64,000 nucleotides of DNA from NCBI RefSeq assembly GCF_021917145.1, contig NC_061070.1, positions 9,100,743 to 9,164,742 of the forward strand. The letters run 5' to 3'. Every line of letters starts with the position of its first letter. Position 1 is the first letter of the stretch. This DNA comes from Hypomesus transpacificus. Its lineage: Eukaryota; Chordata; Actinopteri; Osmeriformes; Osmeridae. The translations under genes were made by a program, and so were the position numbers. Shown piece by piece: positions 1-12,898 of the stretch. The notes under the pieces are model-generated. The model was not told where the DNA came from, searched no databases, and was given only the letters and a program-made list of their open reading frames with translations.

Positions 1-728
1 TTACGTAGTCTTTGTTATTCACGAAAACAGGGCGGGGTAGCAGCCTACCGCGAGTTCTTAAAACCCGTTTTCGTGATGAGTTGAGGGTTGTAGCTAACTA
101 TCTACCCGTTCTAACCATATACCTATAGTAATTGACTTACAACTTATGGGCAGTCTTTTTAGTTTGTAGGCCTAGAAAATATTAGTTAATTTTTTACCAC
201 AGTTCGCAGCCACCACCACCCTCTCCACCCTCTCTCTCTCTCTGTCTCACTGTCTCACAAGGACATGCAACAATTCACAGATCTATGTGTGCAGACAAAG
301 TGTGCCGAGGTGGCCGACCTGTTTCTCTAATTCTAAAGAGTAAGTGGATTATGTGGATATGTCCTGTTCGTTTTGGGTCCTAGGATTCTTCCATTCACTT
401 TCAGTGACTCCTTACCCAGACAACAATGACTTGTAATGGTTATGGAAAATAGACTTAATAAGACAAAATGGTATTGGCCTCCTAAATAGTTGTAAACCAC
501 CAGTGTATTTGTTTATTCTCAAAGCCATGTGTGTACATTGTTTTATAGTGTGTCAGTGTGTAGGACTGTGTGTGTGTGTGCTATTTTTGGGAGTCTGTTT
601 TAAGGCAGATGGATGACTCTCCCATTTATGATCAGTCCCAAATGAGTGTGTGTTGTGTGGAGTGTTATGGGTGTACTATGATGTAATCACCACAGCAAAG
701 TGGCCTGTCTCCCCAACCTAAAGGAAGC

Positions 729-762
729 GTGTATGTGTGTGTGTGTGTCTGTGTGTGTGTGT
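729..762. repeat. (GT)n microsatellite
   Basis: Alternating TG/GT dinucleotides with one TCTG interruption. Open frames crossing it give low-complexity peptides and are not genes. Confidence 0.9.
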
Positions 763-1005
763 AAGGGAGAGGGTGGGAATCCATTTTGGTCCACACCTGT
801 ATCCTTCAATGCTTTTGAAACAATTAAAAAGTTGTGATTGTGGGGTCAATTTCACATTAGACACTTCACGGTGTTGCCACATTGGGGTGAATGCTTTTAC
901 AGTATATGCAGTTTTTGTATTTAAAATTATGTTTGTATTTACATTCAACTGACAGGATGTAAGTATGCACAAACTCAAGCCTGTATAGCATGTGATGCAT
1001 GTCAC

Positions 1006-1212
1006 CAGGGCCGGCCCAAGCCTTTATGGGGCCTTAAGCAAAATTGATTTAGGGTCCCCTCGGCGTCACTTATCGTAGCCGATAAAAAAAAAATATATAA
1101 ATATTTTTACATAATACTTTAAACTGTAATTTCATTTGCTCTTGGGGACCCTCTGGTAGCCACAGGGGCCCTAAACAGCCTTTTAGTTAGCTTATGCCTT
1201 GGGCCGGCCCTG
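1006..1212. mobile_element. 207-bp hAT-type miniature element
   Basis: The segment starts CAGGGCCGGCCCAAG and ends with its near-exact reverse complement (CTTGGGCCGGCCCTG). It is flanked by an 8-bp duplication, CATGTCAC at 998-1005 and CATGTCAG at 1213-1220 (7 of 8 match). Terminal CAG..CTG with 8-bp duplications is the hAT signature. There is no room for a transposase, so it is non-autonomous. Confidence 0.8.
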
Positions 1213-1612
1213 CATGTCAGAGTTAGGGCCAGGGTGCTGAACTGTTTTGTTTAAAAGAGTATCAGATACTGCATCTAACTGAGTGTAGATACCATGTTAA
1301 AAGGTAGATATAAATTCTGATTGTTATTATTATTTAAACTTAAAGACAGCTTTTAAACATATGAATGCATTATATGCTTAGGTAATCCCTTGGTGTGTAG
1401 AAACCTGCCCTGGGCACAACGGACCCTCCCTGCTGCCTCACCATGCACCATTCCACACAATAGCAACTATTTTCCAAGCTAACCGCACTAACTGGTCAGA
1501 TAGACCTTGGAGCAAAACAAAGGTTGTCTGGGTGTGAAAGCACAGACAGAGAGCTAAAACTCATCTCTAGAGAGCTGTCTTCTAGTGTGCCAGGTTACCT
1601 CAGAGCGTTGCC

Positions 1613-1801
1613 ATGGCGAGCCGACCTTCACAACAGGTAACCAAAACAGCTGATCAGCATAAGGCCTCCATGGGAACCACCTCTGCCCCAGGCAATGCTT
1701 GGAAGACAATGAGATCCACAATAAAAACAGAAACCTATCAACACTTATATGCTAAGGAGAGAGCAAGATTCCCTGCTCTTGCTGGGCTGGTTAAAACATG
1801 A
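1613..1801 (+). CDS. Possible 62-codon microprotein or first exon, unassigned
   Basis: An ATG in a strong initiation context (GCCATGG) opens a 62-codon frame ending in TGA. Eight codons in, the sequence CAACAG|GTAACC could be a splice donor, so the ATG could instead begin a spliced gene. The deduced peptide is basic and polar (N-terminal MASRPSQQ), with no signal peptide, membrane segment or motif I recognise. No partner exon was identified downstream. A chance open frame is a real possibility. Confidence 0.2.
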   Translation: MASRPSQQVTKTADQHKASMGTTSAPGNAWKTMRSTIKTETYQHLYAKERARFPALAGLVKT

Positions 1802-4114
1802 ATAAGCTCAATCAAGGAGCAATGGTATGTGAAGGGATGTAATGTTATGTAAAACATCAAACTGTACATATAGAATTTAAGAGACAATACCTTAAACTTA
1901 AAACCAGTTTACCTGTAATGTTTAACTTGAACTTGTTTCTTTAAATCATTACACTTGTCGTAATTACATAACATATAAAAAGGCAATAGGCAATATGCAA
2001 ATATTGCCTATTTTCACATTTGCATCTCTAGGTGGCATCTCATTGATTGTAATCAACGCAGCTCATCTGAGTTTCATTCTGGTTCAAGTAGTTGTAAGGA
2101 CAAGTACCTTGGATCAGCTTCTACCATCCTGTCTGTCAAACTAAACTATCAGATCATGCAGAAAAGGATGTATTGGAAGTTGGTATGGGGCAGGCACAGA
2201 TATGATTTGGGTTACTTTTCAATGCCCGTAGTTCACCACAAATTATTAAATGACTATGTCATGTGTTAACCCCAAAAAGTGCATTCAGATACTCCGCACA
2301 GTAGGAGAGCTTCAAATACAGCCCCAGGGCTTGAGCATTAATTCACAGAACTGAGCTTAACAGGAAATGATGAATATTGAACTCCGGTTAACCTCATACA
2401 TTTTAGAAGCAACTTCAATCTTTATATAGCAGCTATGTTAACATAAGGATGTATTGTACAAAGATTGTGTTACAGATACAAATACAAGTGTAAAAATAAT
2501 AAGTCCAACAAATAAAAAGATTGAGGCAAGAGAACTAGAAAACAAAACTTACAGTTATAGACTAGTTTATTACTTAACATAAAAAAGGTATGAGGTGGAT
2601 AAAGGATGCTGACGTCCAAGTAGCTCTGTTGAAAATGGATGAAGAAATGTTTTGGATGTGTCGTGTGTGTACGAGAGAGAGATAGAGGGAAGAGACGGAT
2701 AGTTTTAGAGAACAATGTATTGTGTACAAAACCATATCACTCTCATGGATAAGAAATTGAAAATGTTAAACCTTGACACACTAACTACTTGCACCCAAAA
2801 AAATGGTTTCGTTGGACTGAGAGTTAACGTTTTAATCTTTTTGTGTCTGAACTTCCCACCAGCTTTTTTAAACATGATTTCATATTTTTATATTGTTACA
2901 CTCACTTCTGACGTTAAGTCAGTAGAGGTCATCTGACATGAAGACTGTCAAGTCAAATTTCAACTTATTGAAACACTTATCAACTCAGTTGGGGTCTTTC
3001 AATGATTAATAGTATTTGCAAATGACCAAAAATAATGGGCTCTCACAACTTTCAGAGCATTAATCAATTGATAATGAAAGACTATATTGACTACATGACT
3101 ACAAGCAAATAATTATATTCCCATCAAAAGACGTACATTACACATCCCACGGTGACTGAGATTGTAGTGGGGGAGGGGAATGTAAACTAATATGTAGGTA
3201 GCTATGATTGCTCAGTAGTGGCCACCCAGGTGCCCAGGGATCCAGAAGGGATCTGCAGAGTCCTGCTGGCTCCCCTTCAAGATTGCTGTATCCCCTTCAA
3301 GATTGCCGTATCCCGCCTTCAAGATCCCGATACAGCCACAACTTGATAGTGGGCGGAATCATAGTCACCCTACAGATGCTGGCAAAGACCTCTGCCCCCT
3401 GAGGCCGAGGTGATCCCAGAGCTGAGTGTCAGTCCTGCTCTTGCTGGGGAACAGCCCTTACCCCGCCAAGTATGCTCCATTCATATGAATTTATACTTAA
3501 ATGCAACGAATCTGTGTGTGTCTGTGTGTCTGAGTGTGTTCAAGTTTTGGTGGAACAATTAGCTTGAGAACCGAGCACTGTGCAAAGATGTACTTTTGCA
3601 AGTGTCTATCTCAGGTGGTCAGTGAATGGTTATTTCTTGTGCAAACCAGACATCCAAACATTCACAAGCAAACTCCACAAAAGATTGCAAAAACTACAAC
3701 AGGCCCTCCCACACTAATCAAATTAGCGACAGTGATTAGGCCAAATTCTGGAAGGTAGCCTACAACTCGGTTTAGTTTACATGTATATAGACAACATGGA
3801 TTTAATTTCCATGCTTTGTTCAGAAAGTACAAGTGCAATACTATTTGTCCCTTGCTCAGAAATGCACATGTGCTGTAAGGTGTCGACCTACAATTATGAC
3901 AAATGGCTTCACCATAGTGCATTAAATGACTTACATAATTTACTGAATGACTAGATGATTGTAGTGGTAAGACAGTTTAACAGAGAACCAACATATTACA
4001 TATTCTTCAACATGACATAAGCAATTGATAATGTAGTTAACAGCAGACAGTTGTAGGCTACATCATTATTTGCATAAATCATTTGCAATTTGTTCAAAAT
4101 AATTATAAATTGCT

Positions 4115-5394
4115 TTAAAGAAGCAGTAAAGCAAATTCCATGATTTGCTTCTCCGTACATTACATACGTGTTAAATGAGTTATTGAAAGCATGTGCAAAG
4201 CGCGAAAACTTTGTCGCTCTGAAATGTGGAGTTAGACCGTTGAAAAGTTTCTCACCCGTTTTCAGCTCAGGTTTGTATTGGCGGGACAAAACCCAACCTA
4301 TCTACATCACAGCCACCTATCTACGTCAGATCACAGACGGTTTATATAATCTTCATTCGGTTACTCAGCTGGTACGATGCAAATACAAAGTAATGAACAC
4401 AAAACACCTGCAGGTAGGTCTGTTCTGATATCTGCAATTGATTTAGCTCATTGTTACTGTTGTTGCTAAATTCAATAAATTCGAGGGGGCGGAGCTTCAG
4501 CTCCTTCAGGTGACACGCCCCCACAGTATCAAGCCTAATTTAACATACTTGTCAGTGTTACGTACGCCTCCCGAAAGAGAGAACGCAACGCCCCACTGCG
4601 CACAAGAACCCCTGGACCGGATGGTGGGATATGGAGACGTGGTGCAAAGAATGGGAAGCAAGGCCAACTCTGTCTTCAAATATTTTATTAACTGCCAAAT
4701 AGACATGCAGGGGAAAAGGGGCTGGGCAAGACCAAAACAAAGAGAGCAAAACAATAGTCTCTATCCCAACCTTATCCTAACTAGCACCGTAGTTCTGGCG
4801 CTCTACCCCAAAATACAGGGGTTGGTCGGCCCAGGTCTTACCTAGTGTACATAGACAATCAGGTTCCTGCGGGTGGTGTAAGCCCTGGGACCTCTTGCCT
4901 AAAGCACGTGGCTTTCCCCTTTCCCCCCTGGAAACAAAAGCAGAAGGGTATTAACCCAAATGATAATGAACAACGTTGCCAAAGATACACCGATACAATT
5001 GTCAGAAAATAGCACACAGAACAATACAGACAGCAGTCAGCCAAGCTGTTTAGCTGGTCAACCACTGGGGCTTAAATAAGGCACATCACAGCTGCAGCCA
5101 CTGATGAGGGGGGGGGCGGAGCGGAGTCCTGATCAGGGGCTTCAACCAATCAGCCACTGCAACTGGTTTTGAAGCCATCTTGCCCAAGATGACAACCCTA
5201 AAGGAAAAGAGACACCCCCCTCTCTCACACAAACCACAAACAGACATACGGACACAGAACCACACTGGAGCACTGGGGACGTAACAGTCAGTGTGTTTTT
5301 TAAATTAGAATTTGGATGGGTAGGTAACAACACATTCTTCTGTTGTGTTATTAACTTAAAACTAATTTTCAGTTCTGCTTTACAGCATCTTTAA
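4115..5394. mobile_element. MITE-like element interrupted by a solo LTR
   Basis: The left end reads TTAAAGAAGCAGTAAAGCAA and the right end, reverse-complemented, reads TTAAAGATGCTGTAAAGCAG, so the two ends are imperfect inverted repeats. Between them lies a 731-bp solo LTR (4,556-5,286); without it the element is about 550 bp. No convincing target-site duplication was seen. The left half contains a TATA-like GTTTATATAA at about 4,339 and a CRE-like TACGTCAG, which may be chance. Confidence 0.5.
4556..5286. mobile_element. Solo LTR with 5-bp target duplication
   Basis: The segment begins TGTTACGT and ends ACGTAACA, the inverted TG..CA termini of a long terminal repeat, and is flanked on both sides by the same 5 bp, GTCAG (4,551-4,555 and 5,287-5,291). 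Length is 731 bp, with no internal retroelement genes. This fits a solo LTR left by recombination between the two LTRs of a Gypsy-like or other 5-bp-duplicating LTR retrotransposon. The superfamily cannot be fixed from the LTR alone. A 111-codon open frame inside it has no recognisable domain. Confidence 0.85.
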
Positions 5395-6399
5395 TGATGT
5401 GCATAAGTAACTAGATAATGTTGAGGTCGAACAAATACTTTTGTGAATTTCAGTTGGGATCTGAGAAATGTAGGTACCAAAGCCAATGATAAAACTGTCA
5501 TCAACCGCTGCATCACAGGTACTGTACCCATTTACCTACAGTTACAGGAACCTGTGTGTGTGTGTCTCACCAACATCTTCATCACTGAGTGCATCACAAG
5601 CACTGCACACTAGTTTCTTGAATTGCAGGCTATCCCAGTGCTGGGTTTTTTGCTTTACACAGTAACTCTAGGGGGTTGTTCAGGAAATGGTTTCATGCCG
5701 GATGTTCTATGTGAATGCATTCTTCTTGGAATATGTACTGCAGCAATAGAAACAATCTCAAGTGCTCATTGGTTTCCATGTTAGTTAGTTGTAAATATTT
5801 TATGGACGGTAAACCCTTCAAATCAAAAAGTATGAGATTTGCTTTACTTTGGTTTTTGTTCATGCTTAGACTACCTTTTAGTTTTTTAAACCTGCATTAT
5901 TCCTTTAGCACCAATGAAATGTGTCTAATGTTCGATAACAATAAATCACAAGTCTCTCTCTGTCCCATAATGACAAGAAAAGATATGAAGTGCCATGTGG
6001 AAATTTCCCAACAACAAAAGTCCCTTTTCTCCGGAGTGCTTGGGCTTAGAGGGTTTCTGTGGGTATATTTCCATGATGCCCTTGTTTACTCACTAAAGAT
6101 AAAAAGATTAGAGTAGTGAGAGAGCAACAGAGGGAAGAGTTCTATCATTGTCAGTCATTAAATCGATTTTCCTGATTTAATGTTCCTGAGATCGGGCTAA
6201 TGAGCCTCCATGCTCCCTTTTAAGACAGACTTCACTCAATGCCATGGATACTGATCCAACTCAGAAGAGAAACAGACACTGTTTATCTTCATTTTTGGTT
6301 TCTCCTCTCCCAAAAGCTTCAGCCCTGACTTACTATGTGGGCACATTTATGCTCCTTTTTACTCAGGAAATATAGAAAGACAAGTAAAAGAGAGTTAGT

Positions 6400-6410
<11 letters not shown>

Positions 6411-6452
<42 letters not shown>
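6411..6452. repeat. (GA)n microsatellite
   Basis: About 21 GA dinucleotides in a wider purine-rich stretch (about 6,400-6,470). Confidence 0.95.
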
Positions 6453-6457
<5 letters not shown>

Positions 6458-7529
6458 AGGGGGGGGAGAAGTGAAAGAGTCAACGAGTGAGCTCCTTATT
6501 GGCTTAGTTTCGTGAGGTTAACAGTCCATTTGAATTAACAAAGGCCTCACTTCACCTTAGCATATGTGTTTTTCAAGGAATTTGTGTCTGTTACATTATC
6601 TTGTGTGATGACACATTCCTCTTTAAAACACAGACCCACACACACTTCAACCCGTCTATCCCTTCTTCACCAAAATAATAATTTTAGATGCAAGACAACA
6701 CACAACAAACCTTACTTTCTTCTCAAATGCTACTTTGGCAGGTTGTTCTCCATCCTGAGCTATTATAGAGAAGGTGGAAAAGAAAATCTCTCTCTTCTTA
6801 ACCTTCTTCAGGCTCATCTATCACGTTTAAAACAGATTATTTAATATTTAAAGTATGGAGGTCTTCTGACAAATCAACAAGATTTCAGATTTATGTTAAC
6901 ATTTGACACGATGGGTTAACTTTTAAATCTGTATGTTGAAATTCCCCTGATAATGCCTCAGTAGTCACTGGCAGTGGAAGCTGCTGAAAGATGAAACCTC
7001 AAGTAAACCACAGTTCATTTGGAGACAGAATTATTCAAACCCAGGCGGAACATGGCAGCACTGCCACATGTTATTGATTCACTTATGGTTTAATAAAACA
7101 GGGCTGCATCTCAATTGTCTATTGTGGATTCCTTTTATTGTTTCATGTTGTACACAGTCGCAACAGAGACAAAGGACAGTAAGTATTTCATGTTCTTAGG
7201 AGAGAGAGCAGACCGTGGTCAATACAACGCTGTCTTGTGTGTCCGTCATAATGTATCATCATTCAAGATGACATGAACCAGCCTGAACAGATGCCTGTTA
7301 AATGAATAACTGGGCCTAAATGACAGGGCCTGTACAGAAAGACTGTCTCTGCCACAACAACTTCAAAGGGGCAAGGCAGTCTAATCAAAGCTGTAACATT
7401 TTGTGAGAGGACGAGATCAGACAGATTTGTCATTGAAGAGCAATTGTTACACTTTGGCAGCAACAAGATCAAAGCCGTTTGGAAAGAGCCAGGGACAGAC
7501 AAAGGCTTCAACATACACGCACATGTTCA

Positions 7530-7573
7530 CACACACAGACACACACAGACACACACAGACACACACAGACACA
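7530..7573. repeat. 10-bp tandem repeat of ACACACAGAC type
   Basis: Four to five copies of a CA-rich 10-bp unit. Open frames on both strands here are repeat artefacts. Confidence 0.85.
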
Positions 7574-7687
7574 CCCATGCTCTCTAAAAGACCATTTCCT
7601 TGGAGGATCCCAGTTCCATCCTGTGGTGGAACTGGTTGCAACAAACATCCTCGATCAGGATTCTGAGCGATTGTGTCTGTTGTACGG

Positions 7688-7958
7688 CAGGGCCGTAATC
7701 CTAACACACATAATACACATCCTCTCCCATATTCAAATCTGGTCAAAATGTCCCCCCCAATATATTGGGGGTAAAAATATAAATAAATAAAAAAATGTGC
7801 TACACTAGGACAGGCAACCACACACTCTGTCCGAAATTATCATAAAAAATGTCGTAACTAAACGTAAAAAAAGAAGGAAAGGAAATCTCCCCAGCAGAAT
7901 CTCCCCAGCAGAAATCCCCCCCCCCCCCCCCAATGTTGAGTTCATGGCTACGGCCTTG
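7688..7958. mobile_element. 271-bp hAT-like miniature element
   Basis: The left end is CAGGGCCGTA and the right end is TACGGCCTTG, nearly inverted. Flanks TTGTACGG (7,680-7,687) and CTGTACAG (7,959-7,966) match at 6 of 8 positions, consistent with an old 8-bp target duplication. Inside is a palindrome, CCCCCCAATATATTGGGGG near 7,751, and a poly-C run near 7,917-7,932. Confidence 0.55.
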
Positions 7959-10050
7959 CTGTACAGTGTGTGTGTGTGTGATGCAGAGGCACATCACAGA
8001 GAGGGATTTACATCCTGTGTCATCTTGTCAAGTCTTTAACTACTGGCCTGTCCATTATCTGTTAAGCTTTGGGTCAACATCAGGGAGATTACTGCTACAG
8101 ATGAGACCTCCCCAGTCTGAGGGGTTTTCTAACTGGAAAATAACCATTAGTGTGAACTGTTGCTCAGAAACACAGGTTTTTTCAGTTACTTGACAATATA
8201 TTTAAACAATTTTCCACATTAGTTTGGTTAGGCTGTTCTAGTGATGTATCTCATTGGCCAAATGATTGCTGGCCACTTGACAACTCCTTTGGTATGAAAT
8301 GAAAATATGTAAACAAAGGCTAAGGAAACCATCAACGCTTCAGCAGTGAGTATGAACTGAGACCATGAATAACTTGATGGTACATAGTGACCTGCACATG
8401 CTCCATTGGTTGTAAGTGTGTTTGGATCCCATTCTCTCTCCTGCTCTCTGGTCTAACAATATTTATAAGGAATTATGTTTCAAGTAAATCAGGTTCTCTA
8501 GAAAAGGACATGGAGAATGACACAAAGAGAAAGAGAGAGACTGAGAGAGATATGCAGTATATATATAGAGAGAGAAATGGAAAGTGGGACTTATCTCTTC
8601 CCCACTTATACTTCCCTCTGGGTCTGGTCTAATTCAAGTATTGACCCTCCTTCCCTCCTCTGCCCAAAGGTCAAGGCTTGGCCAAGTTGAGGCCACTCAG
8701 TGCCATAGACACCGTCTGAGTCTGAGAGCGCAGTGGATTTCTACTTTTCAGTGGGGCAAAGGAAGGGAAACATACATGTCCTCTCACATAATCCCAGAGA
8801 CTTGAACAACACACAACACAATTGAAACTCACAAATCTTTATTTTGACTCAATTTAAACGATATCCTAAATCCCCCTGGTTGTCTTTAGGATCCTGCTTA
8901 ATGAGACTGTATACTTGATTGTATTTATTTATAGAACATGTAAGTATCTTTTTACAGGAAATTGAAACAAGGCTTCGAATTTCATTCAACTTTGCTGCCA
9001 TACAGGGGAAGAAAAATAAAGGGGAAGCTGTGTATTTGCGTGTGCATGTGTTTTTTCCCCTGTATCGAACTGGTTTAACAGACCGAGGAAATATTACAAA
9101 TATTTTCCTTTAAAGCAATAATTGTATGCAAAGTATCTTCAGAGGAAGCGATGAACACACGTTTCTGCCATGCTGAGTAAGATGAGGTTGTTCTTGTTGG
9201 ATTGACATCCCGAGGCAACTGCATAGCTTAACTACAAACATAGAGCCCCGTCTGTCAGATCTCAAGATATTCTCTACTTGCAAAAGAAGAATGACTGTGA
9301 AAGCTTGGTGTAAGGAAATACCATTAACATCTGACCAAAGATGTTCCAACACAACAGAGCCTACTATTCTGTTTTATTAACAAGCTAATGGTCTCCCCAT
9401 CTGTGAAATACTTGTTTATACAGTGACTCAAAGAAACTCTGAAATCCCACAGTAAGAAAATATTGTGGAAAGCCACTTAAGCGAAGCAAGCAAATCCCAT
9501 GAAAACGAAGATACTTTGAATAGAGGTGGTGAGCCCAATTTGAAATGCATATTCTATGCAGGTTGAGAAGGCACAAACGGGGCAAGCAGCAGTGGGCCAG
9601 TTCCAAGTTTTTACCATTTTAGAATAACTCTTTACCGCCATTAGGTTCCTTTTTTGTTCTGCCTTTGAGCTGTGTGGTGTGTGTGTGTGTGTGTTTCAGA
9701 CCGTTGGTTTCCGTATGTGTGTGAAATGTGTGTGTGAGAAAAGGGATTTTTTTTGTTGTGGTTGAGCTATTCTTGAGAAACAGACTTGTTTTCCAGTAAT
9801 GTGTCAGTAACTTACACTCACTGACATGGAAGCCAAGCTTTAATAGTTTAGTGAACCAGTAAAGATATACAATTATTTAGAAAATCCACTCAGCTAGCAA
9901 ACTGGTAGTACACTTCTTAGGCACCCCACTTTTTAGTTTTATTTGAAAAGTGTGACTAGTTGCTAGTTCATCTAGTTAAACAAACAGAATGCCCTTTCTT
10001 TTGTAAATTTCCCAAGCCAGACTACATAGCTAGATGTCTAATGTTATCAA

Positions 10051-10690
10051 GTTCAAGTCTTTATTTGTCAGGTACACAGAACAACACAAGGTTAGACTGG
10101 GCACTGAAGACAAGACAATGCAAGCACCTGGCATAACATAACATATAAGTACACGGAACACAATTTACAAATGCTGAGCTTAAATAAGTGAAACTTCCTA
10201 AATATACAGATAGCAATAAATATCGACTATACTGACCCTAATACTAAAACTTCCTAAATTACAGATAACAATAGATAGTACAATATACTAACCCTAAATG
10301 CACAAAAAACCTGTTTCAACCCTATAACCTATTCTAACCTAAGTGGAGTACAGTACAATAGTGCAAATTTGCAGATCAGTGACTATGTCAATGACCATAC
10401 AGGAGCCTGTTGGCGAGGTACAGTGAGGTACAGTAGTGCAAAGTTACTGATAGAGCAACCAGTAGCTGAAAGTGACTAGTGTATAAGTGACTAGTGTGCA
10501 GAAAATCAATATCCATATCAGTGTCCATTCAGAAGCCTGATGGCCCTTGGGTAGAAACTGTTGTCCAGTCTGCGTGTGCGCGACCGGATGCTGCGGTAAC
10601 GCCTGCCAGAAGGCAACGGGGTAAAGAGACTGAAGGATGGGTGGGAACAGTCACTTAGATGCTATGTGGTGATGGAGAGGAAGCTAACCC
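10051..10690 (-). mobile_element. 3' fragment of a non-LTR retrotransposon (LINE)
   Basis: Read on the minus strand, 10,660 to about 10,520 encodes a peptide containing PLPSGRRYRSIRSR followed by NSFYPRAIRLLNG, the typical C-terminal end of a fish LINE reverse-transcriptase polyprotein. The rest, toward 10,051, would be the 3' UTR, with internally repetitive AGTGCAAA/TGACTA motifs. There are no upstream endonuclease or polymerase motifs, so this is a 5'-truncated insertion. Exact limits and clade (Rex1/Babar or CR1/L2-like) are uncertain. Confidence 0.7.
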
Positions 10691-11084
10691 ATGCTTTTAT
10701 CTGATGCCCTATGACAAAAAACCTATCCTTGACTCTTTGCCAAAGCCAATGTGAGAATTAAAACGTTCAGTAAAGTGCAGGAACTGTACTGTAGTTCATT
10801 TCTTGAGAAATCTGTTCTGAATGCAGTTTCTGAGTATTATGTGTGTTCAACAAATGCTAATTGCAGTGCCCATGGGCGGAATGCTAGACATCAAACCCAT
10901 TTATATGTTTATACTTGTTGGTTTGCTTTATATGTTTATGTTTATCACAAACAGTCAACATTACATGTCTTTGGAGCATGAGACAAGGACATGGAACTGT
11001 CCTTACACACAATGCAACGTGTATCGTAACAAAAAAGCTCATCCAAACAGCATCACACAAAGCTGTGTGCATGATAATCGAGCC

Positions 11085-11109
11085 ACACACACACACACAC
11101 ACACACACA
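11085..11109. repeat. (CA)n microsatellite
   Basis: About 12 CA dinucleotides; frames running through it were discarded. Confidence 0.9.
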
Positions 11110-11557
11110 ACGACACAAACGCAAACACAAAGATTCCTGGAAATATGGTTGGATAAATAGTAATTCTCTTATGCATTGGGAACTTCATGTGCAAAGTGTC
11201 AGTAACTAACCCGTGTGTATACATACCATAAAAGCAATTACATGTCAAACTATGAGTTATTTGTAGCCTATCCACCCTCACTAAAGGACTGAATGTAAAC
11301 TGACAAATGCATACATTCTAATATTGATCCTTCTTCAAATGTCTTTTGTTATTTAAATACTGATTCATCAAAGTAACAGGACAGGCATCTACAGGCTTTG
11401 TTGAAGCATTACACCAATGGATGCACTAACAATGTCTTTCCAGGTGACATTGTTGCTGAGGTGACAGAACTTAAACTGTTCCCTTGGTAAAAGATATTCT
11501 GTTTACTTGATCAAGATGTTTTGAGACTTTACAAAAGGTAAAGGCAGATAAACAAAT

Positions 11558-11704
11558 GATAGCATGCAGGGAGGCCCGGCGGCAGATAGACAGGTGACAG
11601 CATGCAGGGAGGCCCGGCGGCAGATAGACAGGTGACATCATGCAGGGAGGCCCGGCGGCAGATAGACAGGTGACGGCATGCAGGGAGGCCCGGTGGCAGA
11701 TGGC
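11558..11704. repeat. 38-bp minisatellite, about four copies
   Basis: Copies start at 11,558, 11,596, 11,634 and 11,672, each built around AGCATGCAGGGAGGCCCGGC followed by GGCAGATAGACAGGT. Units differ at only one or two positions. A minus-strand open frame through it encodes a repeating leucine/proline-rich peptide, which I take as a by-product of the repeat (38 is not a multiple of 3). Confidence 0.95.
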
Positions 11705-12898
11705 CACTGTCCGGTTGAGTGAAGAGTTGTGACACTTACGCCCAACCTGGTTAAATAGACTTGGCCCTTATAATCCGCTGTGTTGGTTGGCAAAATGTCA
11801 AAAGGTGCCCAGGCTCATTTAGTGTAACAATGTTCAGTTTTCTCATTGAACATTTAAGGAGCCCTGTTTTGACTTAAGATATTTTCTGTTCATATAACAG
11901 GTGGACTTGACGGTCAAGAGCTCGATCAAGGTTATCAGCATGCCCACATAAAAATAGCTTATATACTATCACCTCATAACCTTTTTAAATTAATCATTTT
12001 AAAATGAAGGTCCTATTTCAAGGATATACTCTCACACACACACACGCACACACACAGACATCGACACAACAACTCCAGGATGTTACTTAATGTGGAAATA
12101 TCAAATCAATGTGGAAAGTACTTGATCTGATCTTGTTACCGCTTGCATTTAGAGTAATAGGTGTAATCTCTTCTCTTAAGGAAACATCCACTTAATTCCA
12201 AAAATCAGCAAACTGTCAAATAAAGAATTGCACCTCTGTGTCCATCTCGCAGCATACTACATGTGTTATTTTACAAAACTGTCAGTTATATCCTGTGTCC
12301 TACGTTAGAATGTGTTTTATAGCAAAAACACACACATTTACACACAAGAATATAAGTGCATGAATAGCATTATCAATGTAACATAAACACATTTGTCCTA
12401 TAGTAATTTAGCAGAAATGATCAACATATTTTTGGATTTAGCGACTAACTGACTTTTAGTTTGGACTTTTGCTTCATGAACAACTTTGCCAACAGCAGGT
12501 GTGGAGATCAACACTTTGTTGTAATTAAGACTCGTAATCTGTAAATCTGACTGGGCCATCTCACTGGGGCATAGACAACCGGTTCACTTTGAATCAAGCC
12601 TGAAGCCGTAATCCTAACAAGGCCATATGGAGAACGACTGTTCCTGTAGTCAACACTACTGATATGGGGAAAACACAACACCTGCTGGCCTTAAGAGGAT
12701 AAGACGTTTCAGAGATGTGTGTGCCTTAAGACTTCATCAGTGCTCTACTCTGATTGCAGTGTGCCATTTGCTTAGGATGTGTCACGAGGAGAGAGGGACA
12801 TGGTCAGTGTCTTTCTTAACTGAGTCCATTTACTGCAACCTCTGTGACTGAGACCATCAACATAACAACAGCTGAAAAGAGTTGTCAAAGTCTGCAAG

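Larger units (their letters stand above)
1..12898. other. Intergenic region without a confident gene
   Basis: I see no multi-exon coding pattern on either strand across these 12.9 kb. The open frames present are short, lack conserved motifs, and many run through microsatellites. What can be identified is listed separately: small hAT-type elements near 1.0 and 7.7-8.0 kb, a solo LTR inside a MITE-like element near 4.1-5.4 kb, a (GA)n tract near 6.4 kb, a LINE 3' fragment near 10.05-10.7 kb and a 38-bp minisatellite near 11.6 kb. The rest is AT-rich unique-looking DNA. Confidence 0.7.

Noticed and set aside
4510..4845. 111-codon frame and its antisense partners
   Set aside because: They lie in and across the edge of the solo LTR and have no domain or splice pattern.
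11471..11735. Repeating leucine/proline peptide on the minus strand
   Set aside because: By-product of the 38-bp minisatellite; no start context or conserved domain.
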